A stretch of DNA of 64,000 bases from positions 248,001-312,000 of the forward strand of contig CAWDWG010000001.1 of the NCBI GenBank assembly GCA_963805985.1. Reading direction: 5' to 3'. Shown here one piece after another: positions 8,524 to 15,641 of the stretch. The notes under the pieces are model-generated. The model saw nothing but the letters and a program-made list of their open reading frames with translations, was not told the DNA's origin and did no database searches. The stretch's first letter is position 1. Each line of letters opens with the position of its first letter. A program made the position numbers and the translations under genes. The stretch is from Bog-257 sp963805985 (GTDB lineage Bacteria > Acidobacteriota > Terriglobia > Terriglobales > Acidobacteriaceae).

Positions 8524-10287
8524 CTATTGCTCCTGAGCAGCAACCGCAGCGGCCGCGACTGGAACGGCGGGCGCAAAGTCGATCATATTGAGCTGCACTC
8601 CGCCGAACTCGGGATGCTCGTTGTAGTCGACGGTGAAGGCGAGATCGAGCGCGTCGCCCGGAAGCAACGAATTCTCAGCCACGCGATCTGCCATGCGCCA
8701 GCCCAGCACGTCATGTGCTCGCCGCCAGGACCCGCCCCCGGAGGCATCGCCGGGAAGGACTCTCAGCTTGAGATGCTTCTCCTTCAGCACACGAGCCGGC
8801 TGGAGCAGCTTCGCATTGCGCGATACAAAAATCGGGAATGGATTGCCTGAGCCAAACGGCTCCAGCCTTTGCAGCGACGTCCAAAAGTCGCGGTTGACGT
8901 CGTCCAGCGAGATCTCGGCGTCGTACTCCAGAACTGGTACGAAATCCTCGGGCGTCAGCCGCTGCCGCGCGTAGTCGTCCAGATGCGCGCGCAGGGCGGC
9001 AATTCGCTCGGTCGGCAGCGCACATCCCACAGCGTGGGAGTGGCCCCCGTAGCGCGTGAACAATTCCGGGCAGGACTCCAGCGCCTCCAGAAGATGAAAT
9101 GGGCCGATGGAGCGCCCGGAGCCGTGCGCTTCGCCGTTCTCGCAGGAGAAGACCAGTGCCGGCCGATGGTAACGCTCAACCACTCGCGTGGCGCAGATGC
9201 CGATGACTCCGCGATGCCAGCCTTCGCCGTCGACGACCAGGCAATAGGCATCTTTGAACTCCGGCGTTGATTCAATCTTTTGCTGGATCGCTTCCAGGAT
9301 TTTCTGCTCTTCCTGCTGGCGATTGCCGTTGAGCTCGTCGAGCTGCATCGCCATCTCGGCGGCTTTGCTGGCGTCTTTCTCGGTGAACAGCTGAATGACT
9401 CGCTCCGCAATATCCATGCGTCCGGCGGCGTTCAAGCGGGGCGCCACGCGGAAGGCAATGTCGCTGGCGCTCAACGGGCGCGAACCGTCCAGATCGCAGT
9501 TTGATAGCAGCGCCCGCAGCCCGGCATTGGCCGGCTTCCGCAAGCCTTCCAATCCGAGTTTGGCGAAAACTCGGTTCTCACCGACTAGCGGCACAGCATC
9601 GGCAATGGTCGCGATCGCTACCATCTTCAGGAATGACGGCAGCAGACGCTCGCGTCCGCTTTCTACGAGAAGCGCCTGCGCGATCTTGAAGGCGACGCCG
9701 GCACCGCAGAGCGACTTGCAGGGATACTCGCAGCCCGGCTGGTTGGGATTAACGACGGCCAGAGCTTTGGGCACTCCATCCGCCTGCGGCAAATGATGGT
9801 CGGTGACGATGAGATCGACCCCGCAGCGCGCCGCGGCCTCAGCCGCAGCAAAAGCGCGAATGCCGGTGTCGACACTGACGATCAGCCGAATACCGCGCTC
9901 GGAGGCCTGCTCGATGACTTCGTCGCGCATGCCGTAGCCTTCGCGAATGCGATGCGGGACGTGATAGTCAACCTTGCCGCCGCAAAGCTCCAGCGCCGCT
10001 TTCAGAATGACGATGGCGGTTGTACCGTCGACATCGTAATCGCCATAGATAAGTACGGTTTCGTTGCGCTCGATGGCTGCGCGAAGACGTTCGACTGCCA
10101 CACGCAGGCCGGTCATCAGGTAGGGATCGTGAAGATCGCTCAGGGAAGGTGCGAGAAACTTGTGGGCTTGCTCTGCGGTGCGTATACCACGAACCACCAG
10201 CAGCCGAGCTAACGCGGGCGGGAGGTTTGACGCGAGCGCGAGCCGCTGCACCTCTTGCGGATCGGCATTGCGAATTATCCAACGCAT
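8524..10287 (-). CDS. recJ: Single-stranded-DNA-specific exonuclease RecJ
   Basis: A 587-residue RecJ, a 5'-3' single-strand DNA exonuclease of RecF-pathway recombination, mismatch repair and base excision repair. DHH-family metal motifs are visible: YGDYDVDG (81-88), VSVDTG (138-142) and VTDHHLP (161-167). The DHHA1 domain carries GSGRS and YGGHSHAVGCALP, and an OB-fold follows at the C-terminus. Length fits the family (550-600). It heads the minus-strand run recJ-RDD-lptCA-lptB-rpoN-hpf. No unusual residue changes were seen in the motifs. Confidence 0.96.
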   Translation of the reverse strand: MRWIIRNADPQEVQRLALASNLPPALARLLVVRGIRTAEQAHKFLAPSLSDLHDPYLMTGLRVAVERLRAAIERNETVLIYGDYDVDGTTAIVILKAALELCGGKVDYHVPHRIREGYGMRDEVIEQASERGIRLIVSVDTGIRAFAAAEAAARCGVDLIVTDHHLPQADGVPKALAVVNPNQPGCEYPCKSLCGAGVAFKIAQALLVESGRERLLPSFLKMVAIATIADAVPLVGENRVFAKLGLEGLRKPANAGLRALLSNCDLDGSRPLSASDIAFRVAPRLNAAGRMDIAERVIQLFTEKDASKAAEMAMQLDELNGNRQQEEQKILEAIQQKIESTPEFKDAYCLVVDGEGWHRGVIGICATRVVERYHRPALVFSCENGEAHGSGRSIGPFHLLEALESCPELFTRYGGHSHAVGCALPTERIAALRAHLDDYARQRLTPEDFVPVLEYDAEISLDDVNRDFWTSLQRLEPFGSGNPFPIFVSRNAKLLQPARVLKEKHLKLRVLPGDASGGGSWRRAHDVLGWRMADRVAENSLLPGDALDLAFTVDYNEHPEFGGVQLNMIDFAPAVPVAAAAVAAQEQ

Positions 10288-10360
10288 CGGAACCAGTCGT
10301 CAGCAGTCAGTCGTCGGCAGTCAGTCATCGGTGGTCAGTCGTTGGTGGTCAGCGCTCAAA
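10288..10360. repeat. CAGTCRTCRG word repeat upstream of recJ
   Basis: Repeating near-identical words (GTCAGCAGTCAGTCG, GGCAGTCAGTCATCGG, GGTCAGTCGTTGGTGG) lie just upstream of the recJ start. They have the same degenerate-word style as the TTAGC and ATACTGG arrays nearby. Confidence 0.55.
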
Positions 10361-10380
10361 CGGAATCGCTGTCGGCATCG

Positions 10381-10497
10381 GAAAATTGTCATCACGAGGA
10401 GGGTTTCAACCCGACGAGGGATCTGCTGTTTGCACGAACTGCCAAGCCAGCACGCGCAAACAGCAGATCCCTCGCTCCGCTCGTGATGACAATTTTC
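10381..10497. repeat. Long two-step hairpin
   Basis: The outer stem pairs 10381-10397 with 10481-10497, 17 perfect base pairs (GAAAATTGTCATCACGA). The inner stem pairs 10415-10433 with 10456-10474, 19 perfect base pairs (around CGAGGGATCTGCTGTTTGC), leaving a 22-base loop and an asymmetric internal loop. Pieces of the same sequence recur at 54861-54903. Two exact stems this long rule out chance pairing. Confidence 0.85.
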
Positions 10498-10540
10498 TGG
10501 TTCGGACAGCAAGCCCGTGAAACACCAGCATAACCGAACA

Positions 10541-10634
10541 CTGGCTACTGGATACTGGCTACTGGCTACTGGATACTGGATACTGGCCACTGGATACTGG
10601 ATACTGGCCACTGGATACTGGATACTGGCCACTG
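10541..10634. repeat. Tandem ATACTGG array with 21-bp unit
   Basis: Tandem copies built from CTGGATACTGG and CTGGCTACTGG words; the best-preserved unit, GGATACTGGATACTGGCCACT plus shifts, recurs every 21 bases about three times. It ends only a few bases before the stop codon of the following minus-strand gene. Confidence 0.8.
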
Positions 10635-10637
10635 CTT

Positions 10638-11102
10638 TTAGTGTTCGTCGTCCTGATCGCTGTCGTCGATGGCCACGCTGCCGAAGTCTTCGACCAGGTC
10701 CAGCAGGTGCTGGTAGCGCTCGTACCACTCTGTGGAAGCTTCGAAGAGAAACATGACGCCCTGGTGCGGCCAGCCTAACTGGATGAAGCCGGTCTTGCCG
10801 ACGTAAGTGCGCAGCCAGCGCGCCTCTTCCATGTCGTCATCGCTGGGAAATGCGGTGTGTTGCAGACGCTGAAGCAGGTAGTCCAACTCGTCACGCTGCA
10901 GCACCTCTTCGTCCATGGAGAGAAACTGCGCGCCCGCCTTCTTGGCCAGCTCGACAAAATCCTTCCAGCTCTCGGGATTGTCACGCGGGTCCCACATCAC
11001 GCTGTGGACCTCTTCCGTGACGTAGCCCTGGAAGCGGCTCAAGCCGTGCCCCAGAATGAAGGCCGTCATGTCGTCTTTCAGGCCGGACAGGTCGTCGGAC
11101 AT
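10638..11102 (-). CDS. Conserved hypothetical protein, acidic
   Basis: A 154-residue soluble protein beginning MSDDLSGLKDDMTAFILGHG and ending in an acidic tail (AIDDSDQDDEH). No signal peptide, membrane segment or recognised catalytic motif is visible. The start codon fits the first ATG. A long frame with coherent helical composition and no close overlap with another gene supports it as real. It lies between recJ and the DUF507 genes, which run the other way. I do not recognise the family with confidence. Confidence 0.7.
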   Translation of the reverse strand: MSDDLSGLKDDMTAFILGHGLSRFQGYVTEEVHSVMWDPRDNPESWKDFVELAKKAGAQFLSMDEEVLQRDELDYLLQRLQHTAFPSDDDMEEARWLRTYVGKTGFIQLGWPHQGVMFLFEASTEWYERYQHLLDLVEDFGSVAIDDSDQDDEH

Positions 11103-11268
11103 GGGATTCTCGGTCAGCGGCTTCTAATCCTCAGCAACGAAGCTCATCATACTCCGATGCATCGATGGCGACACGGCTGCAGATCGTCGCAACATCTGCG
11201 GCACACTTCAGCGGGCAGAGCAAAACTCGTGTTAGACTAACCTGTTTTTCCAAACGATTTGAATAAGC

Positions 11269-11547
11269 ATGCTTTTCTCCAAAGAGTACGTGGGCTACCT
11301 GGCCCGCGAAATTACCAACAAGCTGATTGAGGGCGAGTTCATCGAGACGACCGATAAGCCGGCGGTGACCGCACGTGTCCACACCGCTCTGCTTGAGGAA
11401 CTCACGCTGGAAGACCGCATCAATGACGAAGTGCGCATCATCCTCGACACCTACTCCGATGAAATGCAGCGCAGCGGCGCCAATTATCAGGAGATGTTCA
11501 AGAAGGTGAAGAACGAGCTGGTGCGAAAATACAAAGCGGTATTGTGA
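11269..11547 (+). CDS. DUF507 family protein, first copy
   Basis: A 92-residue protein fitting DUF507: N-terminal FSKEYVGYLAREITNKLIE and a C-terminal charged helix FKKVKNELVRKYKAVL. DUF507 proteins are small, helical, cytosolic and of unknown function, and are often found as two adjacent genes. The second copy starts 110 bases downstream in the same direction. No catalytic residues stand out; the pair probably acts together. Confidence 0.85.
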   Translation: MLFSKEYVGYLAREITNKLIEGEFIETTDKPAVTARVHTALLEELTLEDRINDEVRIILDTYSDEMQRSGANYQEMFKKVKNELVRKYKAVL

Positions 11548-11555
11548 AGAAACGA

Positions 11556-11652
11556 TTGGCACTTAGCACTTGGCATTTAGCAATTAGCCAAGAACACCCG
11601 GACAGTTGGTTTGGCCAAGTGCTAAATGCTAAGCGCTAAATGCTAATTGCGA
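11556..11652. repeat. Inverted TTAGC-word repeat between the DUF507 genes
   Basis: The left part (CACTTAGCACTTGGCATTTA) is mirrored on the right by GGCCAAGTGCTAAATGCTAA and GCTAAATGCTAATTG. The transcript between the two DUF507 genes would fold into a large imperfect hairpin. The words match those at 2355-2394. Confidence 0.75.
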
Positions 11653-11656
11653 ACTT

Positions 11657-11932
11657 ATGAGAATCAGCCGCGAGAAGATCAACAAACTGGCGCATGCGGT
11701 GTCCGACGCGCTGGCGGACATGGAGAAGGTCGACTTCGTCGAAGACCGCAACAGCATCCGGCTGGAAACGCGCCGCGTTCTCGAGATGCTGATGAACCAG
11801 GAGGCGAAGATCGACGCTGCCGCCCGGCAGAAGATCGAGAGCCAGCGCCGCACCATCCTGGAAGGCTCGCAGGAGTGGGACATCCTGTATCGCAAGTACT
11901 ACAACGAGGAAGTGAAGAAGCTGGGAATATAA
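11657..11932 (+). CDS. DUF507 family protein, second copy
   Basis: A 91-residue paralogue of the preceding gene, beginning MRISREKINKLAHAVSDALA and ending YYNEEVKKLGI, with the same DUF507 helical layout. The two copies are clearly diverged, so they probably have distinct roles, perhaps as a heterodimer. A short stretch of TTAGC-type words follows the stop codon. Function is unknown for the family. Confidence 0.85.
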   Translation: MRISREKINKLAHAVSDALADMEKVDFVEDRNSIRLETRRVLEMLMNQEAKIDAAARQKIESQRRTILEGSQEWDILYRKYYNEEVKKLGI

Positions 11933-12001
11933 GAAGCGATTAGCGATTAGCCTTCTGCATCCGACCTTAGCAGCCCCTAGTTAAAGCTCGGTTTTGAAAG
12001 G

Positions 12002-12196
12002 GCACGGCTTCAGTGTCTGCGTGACAACTGAGTTTACAAAACCTGGTGGAACGTCGCGATCGTTGCGTGCCCATCGAACCAGCGCCTCGGGCGCGAAACA
12101 GGAAAGCCCAGCGCTTCAGCACTGGGTAAGTGGTAAAAGGAGTTCGAGTCCCCCGGGGACGACAGGGTTCTTACGCAGACACTTCAGCCGTGCCGT
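12002..12196. repeat. 195-bp element with inverted ends
   Basis: The left end GGCACGGCTTCAGTGTCTGC is mirrored on the right (about 12175-12196) with two mismatches in 22 bases. Inside are a GCCCAGCGCTTCAGCACTGGG-like hairpin (family E core) and a tRNA T-arm-like stretch, GTTCGAGTCCCCCGGGGAC. GGGGCTTTAGCCCC at about 12218 is a further hairpin just outside. No gene is visible in this 340-base gap. Confidence 0.65.
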
Positions 12197-12272
12197 AAAG
12201 TCCCGCAATATCAACGGGGCTTTAGCCCCTGAGGGACCGATTTCACAAAATCTCGACTTTCCCACGGGCCTG

Positions 12273-12575
12273 TCAGGCGACCAGAGGCCGCACCTCGCGC
12301 TCAATGGCGCTTTGCAGCGCATCCTGCGCCAATTCAAGGTCATAACCGGACTGGGCGTTCAGCCAGAAACGCGCGCTGGTGTTGAAATAGCGCCCGAGCC
12401 GGAGAGCGGTGTCGGGTGTGATACCTCGGCGCTCATGCACAATCTCTGCAATGCGTGTCACCGGAACGCGGAGATCCAAGGCGAGCCGGTTCATGCTGAT
12501 GCCCAGCGGCTTCATAAAGTCTTCGCGCAGGATTTCTCCAGGATGAATAGGTGCTAGTTTGGTGGATTTCTTCAT
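12273..12575 (-). CDS. higA: HigA family antitoxin, XRE-type regulator
   Basis: A 100-residue protein with the HigA hallmark IHPGEILREDFMKPLGISMN, a helix-turn-helix (RLALDLRVPVTRIAEIVHER) and the typical continuation RRGITPDTALRLGRYF. HigA neutralises the HigB mRNA-cleaving toxin and represses the operon. In HigBA pairs the toxin gene comes first; here only the last about 23 codons of a higB frame remain immediately upstream (12584-12652), so this antitoxin is an orphan. A GGAGGG ribosome site precedes the ATG within the higB remnant. Confidence 0.9.
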   Translation of the reverse strand: MKKSTKLAPIHPGEILREDFMKPLGISMNRLALDLRVPVTRIAEIVHERRGITPDTALRLGRYFNTSARFWLNAQSGYDLELAQDALQSAIEREVRPLVA

Positions 12576-12583
12576 GTGCCCTC

Positions 12584-12652
12584 CTAATGATAATCCACGA
12601 TTCCCACGTCATACGCATCGCCGGTGCGCCACACGAAGCAAAGCAGTTGCGG
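12584..12652 (-). pseudogene. higB: Remnant of higB toxin, C-terminal end only
   Basis: Read on the minus strand this encodes LLCFVWRTGDAYDVGIVDYH followed by a stop, matching the C-terminus of RelE/HigB-type toxins (usual form RICFRW...DVEIVDYH). The frame is cut off upstream by a stop and by TTAGC/CTAGC repeat words (12658-12692). The antitoxin gene starts 9 bases after its stop, the usual higBA spacing, confirming the identity. The N-terminal about 70 residues are gone, so no toxin is made. Confidence 0.75.
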
Positions 12653-12657
12653 AGAAG

Positions 12658-12692
12658 TAGCTAGTTGCTAATTGCTAGCTGCTAGTTGCTTT
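12658..12692. repeat. CTAGTTGCTAATTGC word repeat
   Basis: Words CTAGTTGCTAATTGCTAG and CTGCTAGTTGC lie exactly between the GT39 gene and the higB remnant, of the same kind as at 2355 and 11556. Confidence 0.55.
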
Positions 12693-12693
12693 C

Positions 12694-14250
12694 TTAGTTC
12701 CAGTGGTGCGAGTGCCACCAGATCTTCTGGATGTCAAACTTCACGCCCCGGCATAAGTAAATCGGGCTATTCTCCTCGCCCATCCCGAAGCGATCATAGT
12801 GATCGAATGCCTGATAGGACGTGCAATTATCCTTCACGTCGTCGAGGCTCCACTCAATCACGATGAGGTTTTTGTAGACCTGCGGCGGAGGGCCCCAGTA
12901 CCAATGGTTCTGGTGGCGTGAGTAGGCCGTCGGCAGTCCATATTTCGGGCCGAATAGGTTAACCGCGCCCGCCTCTCCATAATTGCCGGCCCAGATGCCG
13001 GTTTCAGCGCGCTCCTCCGGCGGCAGCGAGTTATAGATGCCGGCCACTTGCTGCACCAGCTCCGGCCAGCCGAACTGGTCCGCGATGGGCTGCATCAGCA
13101 GCGATTGCATGTGAACTTCCTGCTTGGCCGGCTTGAAACCGATCGCATTCTGATAAGCGAGCAGCCGTTCCGGAGGCAGCATCCAGGTAGCCATCGGGAT
13201 GAGAGGCGCCGTCGCAAGAACGATGACGGCTACCACAGCGCCCCGCGTCCAGGCTGCACGATTCGCCAGCCAGTGTTCGATCCCTACGGCACCGGCGGCA
13301 AACAACATGGGATAGATTGGGAAGACGTAGTAATCCTTGCCGTGAGAGAGCTCCATCGTAGTAAAGAACACGACAAAGGTGAGGCCCAGCACCGGCCATT
13401 TGCGGCTGCGCAGCAGCCAGATCAGGCCTGGGAGCCACACCAGGAGCAGGATCGGGTCCATGGTGATGATCTGCTGCTTGACGAACGCCAGCGGCCCGAG
13501 CACCACGTTCTTTCCCTCGCGGCGCACGTTTTCCAGGTCCTCGATCGTCGGGAAATGACGGTGCGCCTCCCAGACCAGGTTGGGCAGAAAGAGCGCGATT
13601 ACGATCGCGCCCGCGATCCAGATCCACGGCTTGGTAAATTCACGGCGATGGTAGGTAAGCAGCAGCGCGACCGCAACTGCGAAGCCGAAGAAGAGCGTGG
13701 AATGTTTGTTCTCAAGGCCGAGACCGGCCAGCACGCCGAACCATATCCAGAGCCGCGAATCGCCCGTGCGCAGAATTCGCGCGATTACCCAAATGCAACC
13801 CATCCAGTACAACGGCTCGAAAGCATTCATGGTCAGAAGGCTGTCGGTGACCAATGTGGAAGGGCATATCAGGATGCAGAGGCCGGCGAGGAACTGCGCA
13901 TAACGATTGCCGCCGAGTTCGCGTGCAATCAGAATGGTGAGCGCGATGAGAGCCGTCCCCGCCAGGGCAGGCAAAATACGCAAAGCCGCCAGTGAACCGC
14001 CCATCAGCAGCGCAACTTTGGCGTAGACGGCGATCAGCGGCGCGGCATCGACATAACCCCAGTCCAGATGCCGGGCCATGTCGAGGTAGTAGAGTTCGTC
14101 GCGAAAGTAGCCGTAATGGCGCACGCTGGTGAACAGGTGAAGCAGCAGCTTGGCAGCACACAGCGCGATCAGAATGCCGGCGTCAAGGCGCGGGAGGGCG
14201 TCTGTGCCAATCGCTTCTCTGCCAGGTCGTTCTTGTACTGCTGTGACCAT
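12694..14250 (-). CDS. Membrane glycosyltransferase, GT39/ArnT-like
   Basis: A 518-residue integral membrane protein, probably transferring a sugar from a polyprenyl-phosphate donor on the outer face of the inner membrane. The N-terminal loop has the GT39 acidic pattern (YFRDELYYLDMARHLDWGYV, with the DE pair expected in the first periplasmic loop), followed by about ten hydrophobic segments (for example LAALRILPALAGTALIALTI) and a soluble C-terminal domain. Acceptor and donor cannot be read from sequence. It is transcribed away from queG. Confidence 0.85.
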   Translation of the reverse strand: MVTAVQERPGREAIGTDALPRLDAGILIALCAAKLLLHLFTSVRHYGYFRDELYYLDMARHLDWGYVDAAPLIAVYAKVALLMGGSLAALRILPALAGTALIALTILIARELGGNRYAQFLAGLCILICPSTLVTDSLLTMNAFEPLYWMGCIWVIARILRTGDSRLWIWFGVLAGLGLENKHSTLFFGFAVAVALLLTYHRREFTKPWIWIAGAIVIALFLPNLVWEAHRHFPTIEDLENVRREGKNVVLGPLAFVKQQIITMDPILLLVWLPGLIWLLRSRKWPVLGLTFVVFFTTMELSHGKDYYVFPIYPMLFAAGAVGIEHWLANRAAWTRGAVVAVIVLATAPLIPMATWMLPPERLLAYQNAIGFKPAKQEVHMQSLLMQPIADQFGWPELVQQVAGIYNSLPPEERAETGIWAGNYGEAGAVNLFGPKYGLPTAYSRHQNHWYWGPPPQVYKNLIVIEWSLDDVKDNCTSYQAFDHYDRFGMGEENSPIYLCRGVKFDIQKIWWHSHHWN

Positions 14251-14343
14251 CCGACCTCCGTGGCAATGCTATATGAGATCAACCCTCATCTTGTTACGAC
14301 GAGCCGGGCGGCTTAGTTCGTATAATCAGCGCGAGCCCCGCCT

Positions 14344-15444
14344 GTGCCTGCCAACCCCAATCTAAAGGACGAAATCAAACGGCGTGCCCTGGAAACAGGC
14401 TTCGACCTCGTCGGGGTCGCCGGCGTAGCCGACACGCCCGAACATCGGTTCTTTCCTGAGTGGCTGGCAGAAGGCCGCGGCGGCGAGATGAAGTATCTCG
14501 AATCGCGGAACGAAGCGGGTGAACTGAAGCGCGCGGCACTGGCGAACGCGGCTCCGTGGGCGCGGTCGGTAGTGGTGTGCGCCGTGAACTACAACACCGA
14601 TCAGCCCTACTCGATCCATGCCGGAGCAACTTCGCAGGCGTGGATTTCACGTTACGCCTGGGCGCAGAGGGACTACCACGACGTCGTGCTCAAGAAGCTT
14701 CGCGCGCTGGAGGCGAACGTGATCGCGATGTGCGGCGAGCGTGGAATGCCGCCGCCTCGCACCTGGTGCTATGTCGACACCGGCCCGGTGATCGAGCGCA
14801 TCTTCGCCAAGTACGCCGGCATCGGCTGGATCGGCAAGAACACTTGCGTGCTCAACGATCGGCTTGGCTCGTGGCTGTTTCTCGGCGTAATGCTCACGTC
14901 ATTGGAGCTGACGCCTGATCTGCCGCCCCCGGACCTTTGCGGATCGTGTACCCGCTGCGTCGACGCTTGTCCAACCAACGCCTTCCCGGCGCCCTACCAA
15001 CTCGACCCGACGAAATGCATCTCATATCTCACGATCGAATTGCGGGGCTCGATTCCCCAGGAGTTGCGTCCCGGTATCGGCCGGCAGGTCTTCGGTTGCG
15101 ATATCTGCCAGGATGTTTGCCCATGGAATCGGCAAGCTCCGGTAAGCAGTGTCGCGGAGTTTCAGCCGCGGACAGAGCTGGTCAATCCCGATCTCGAATG
15201 GCTGGCTCGGCTCAGCCAGGAGGACTTCCGTGAGATTTTTCGCGGCTCGCCGGTGAAGCGGGCGCGCTTCAGCGGACTTCGCAGAAATGTCGCAATCGCA
15301 ATGGCGAACAGTGGGGAGGAGCGATTTCTGATTCTCCTGGAAGAGCTCAGTGAGGACCAAGACGCAGTGGTGGCGGAGCACTCGCGCTGGGGACTGCAAC
15401 ATCTCCGTGGTTTGCTGGATAGAGGCCGAAGCAATCGGGCGTGA
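14344..15444 (+). CDS. queG: Epoxyqueuosine reductase QueG
   Basis: A 366-residue enzyme catalysing the last step of queuosine tRNA modification, cobalamin-dependent reduction of epoxyqueuosine. Two [4Fe-4S] clusters are evident: C199-x2-C202-x2-C205-x3-C209 (CGSCTRCVDACP) and C252-x2-C255-x3-C259 (CDICQDVCPWN), with the linked C225 in KCISYLTIE. The catalytic aspartate motif YVDTGPVIER lies near residue 145. A HEAT-like C-terminal region follows, normal for the family. The start is a GTG. No other queuosine gene is in the window. Confidence 0.96.
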   Translation: MPANPNLKDEIKRRALETGFDLVGVAGVADTPEHRFFPEWLAEGRGGEMKYLESRNEAGELKRAALANAAPWARSVVVCAVNYNTDQPYSIHAGATSQAWISRYAWAQRDYHDVVLKKLRALEANVIAMCGERGMPPPRTWCYVDTGPVIERIFAKYAGIGWIGKNTCVLNDRLGSWLFLGVMLTSLELTPDLPPPDLCGSCTRCVDACPTNAFPAPYQLDPTKCISYLTIELRGSIPQELRPGIGRQVFGCDICQDVCPWNRQAPVSSVAEFQPRTELVNPDLEWLARLSQEDFREIFRGSPVKRARFSGLRRNVAIAMANSGEERFLILLEELSEDQDAVVAEHSRWGLQHLRGLLDRGRSNRA

Positions 15445-15641
15445 TGCACTCATCTCTGGATCCGGGCGTCTCGATAGGGGAATCCCCTACACGCGAAGCG
15501 GAAAAGATAGTGTTCCAACTCGCACGAATTTGATTCAACCAGTATGATTAGCCTCGTCATTAGCAGGTATTCGACCGGGGGCCACGATATCGTCTATTGG
15601 CTCATCCAACCCGCATCCCCGTCTGCACGGAGGCGACCTTA

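Noticed and set aside
12137..12165. GTTCGAGTCCCCCGGGG as a possible tRNA gene
   Set aside because: Only a T-arm-like piece is present; no acceptor stem, D-arm or anticodon arm can be drawn.
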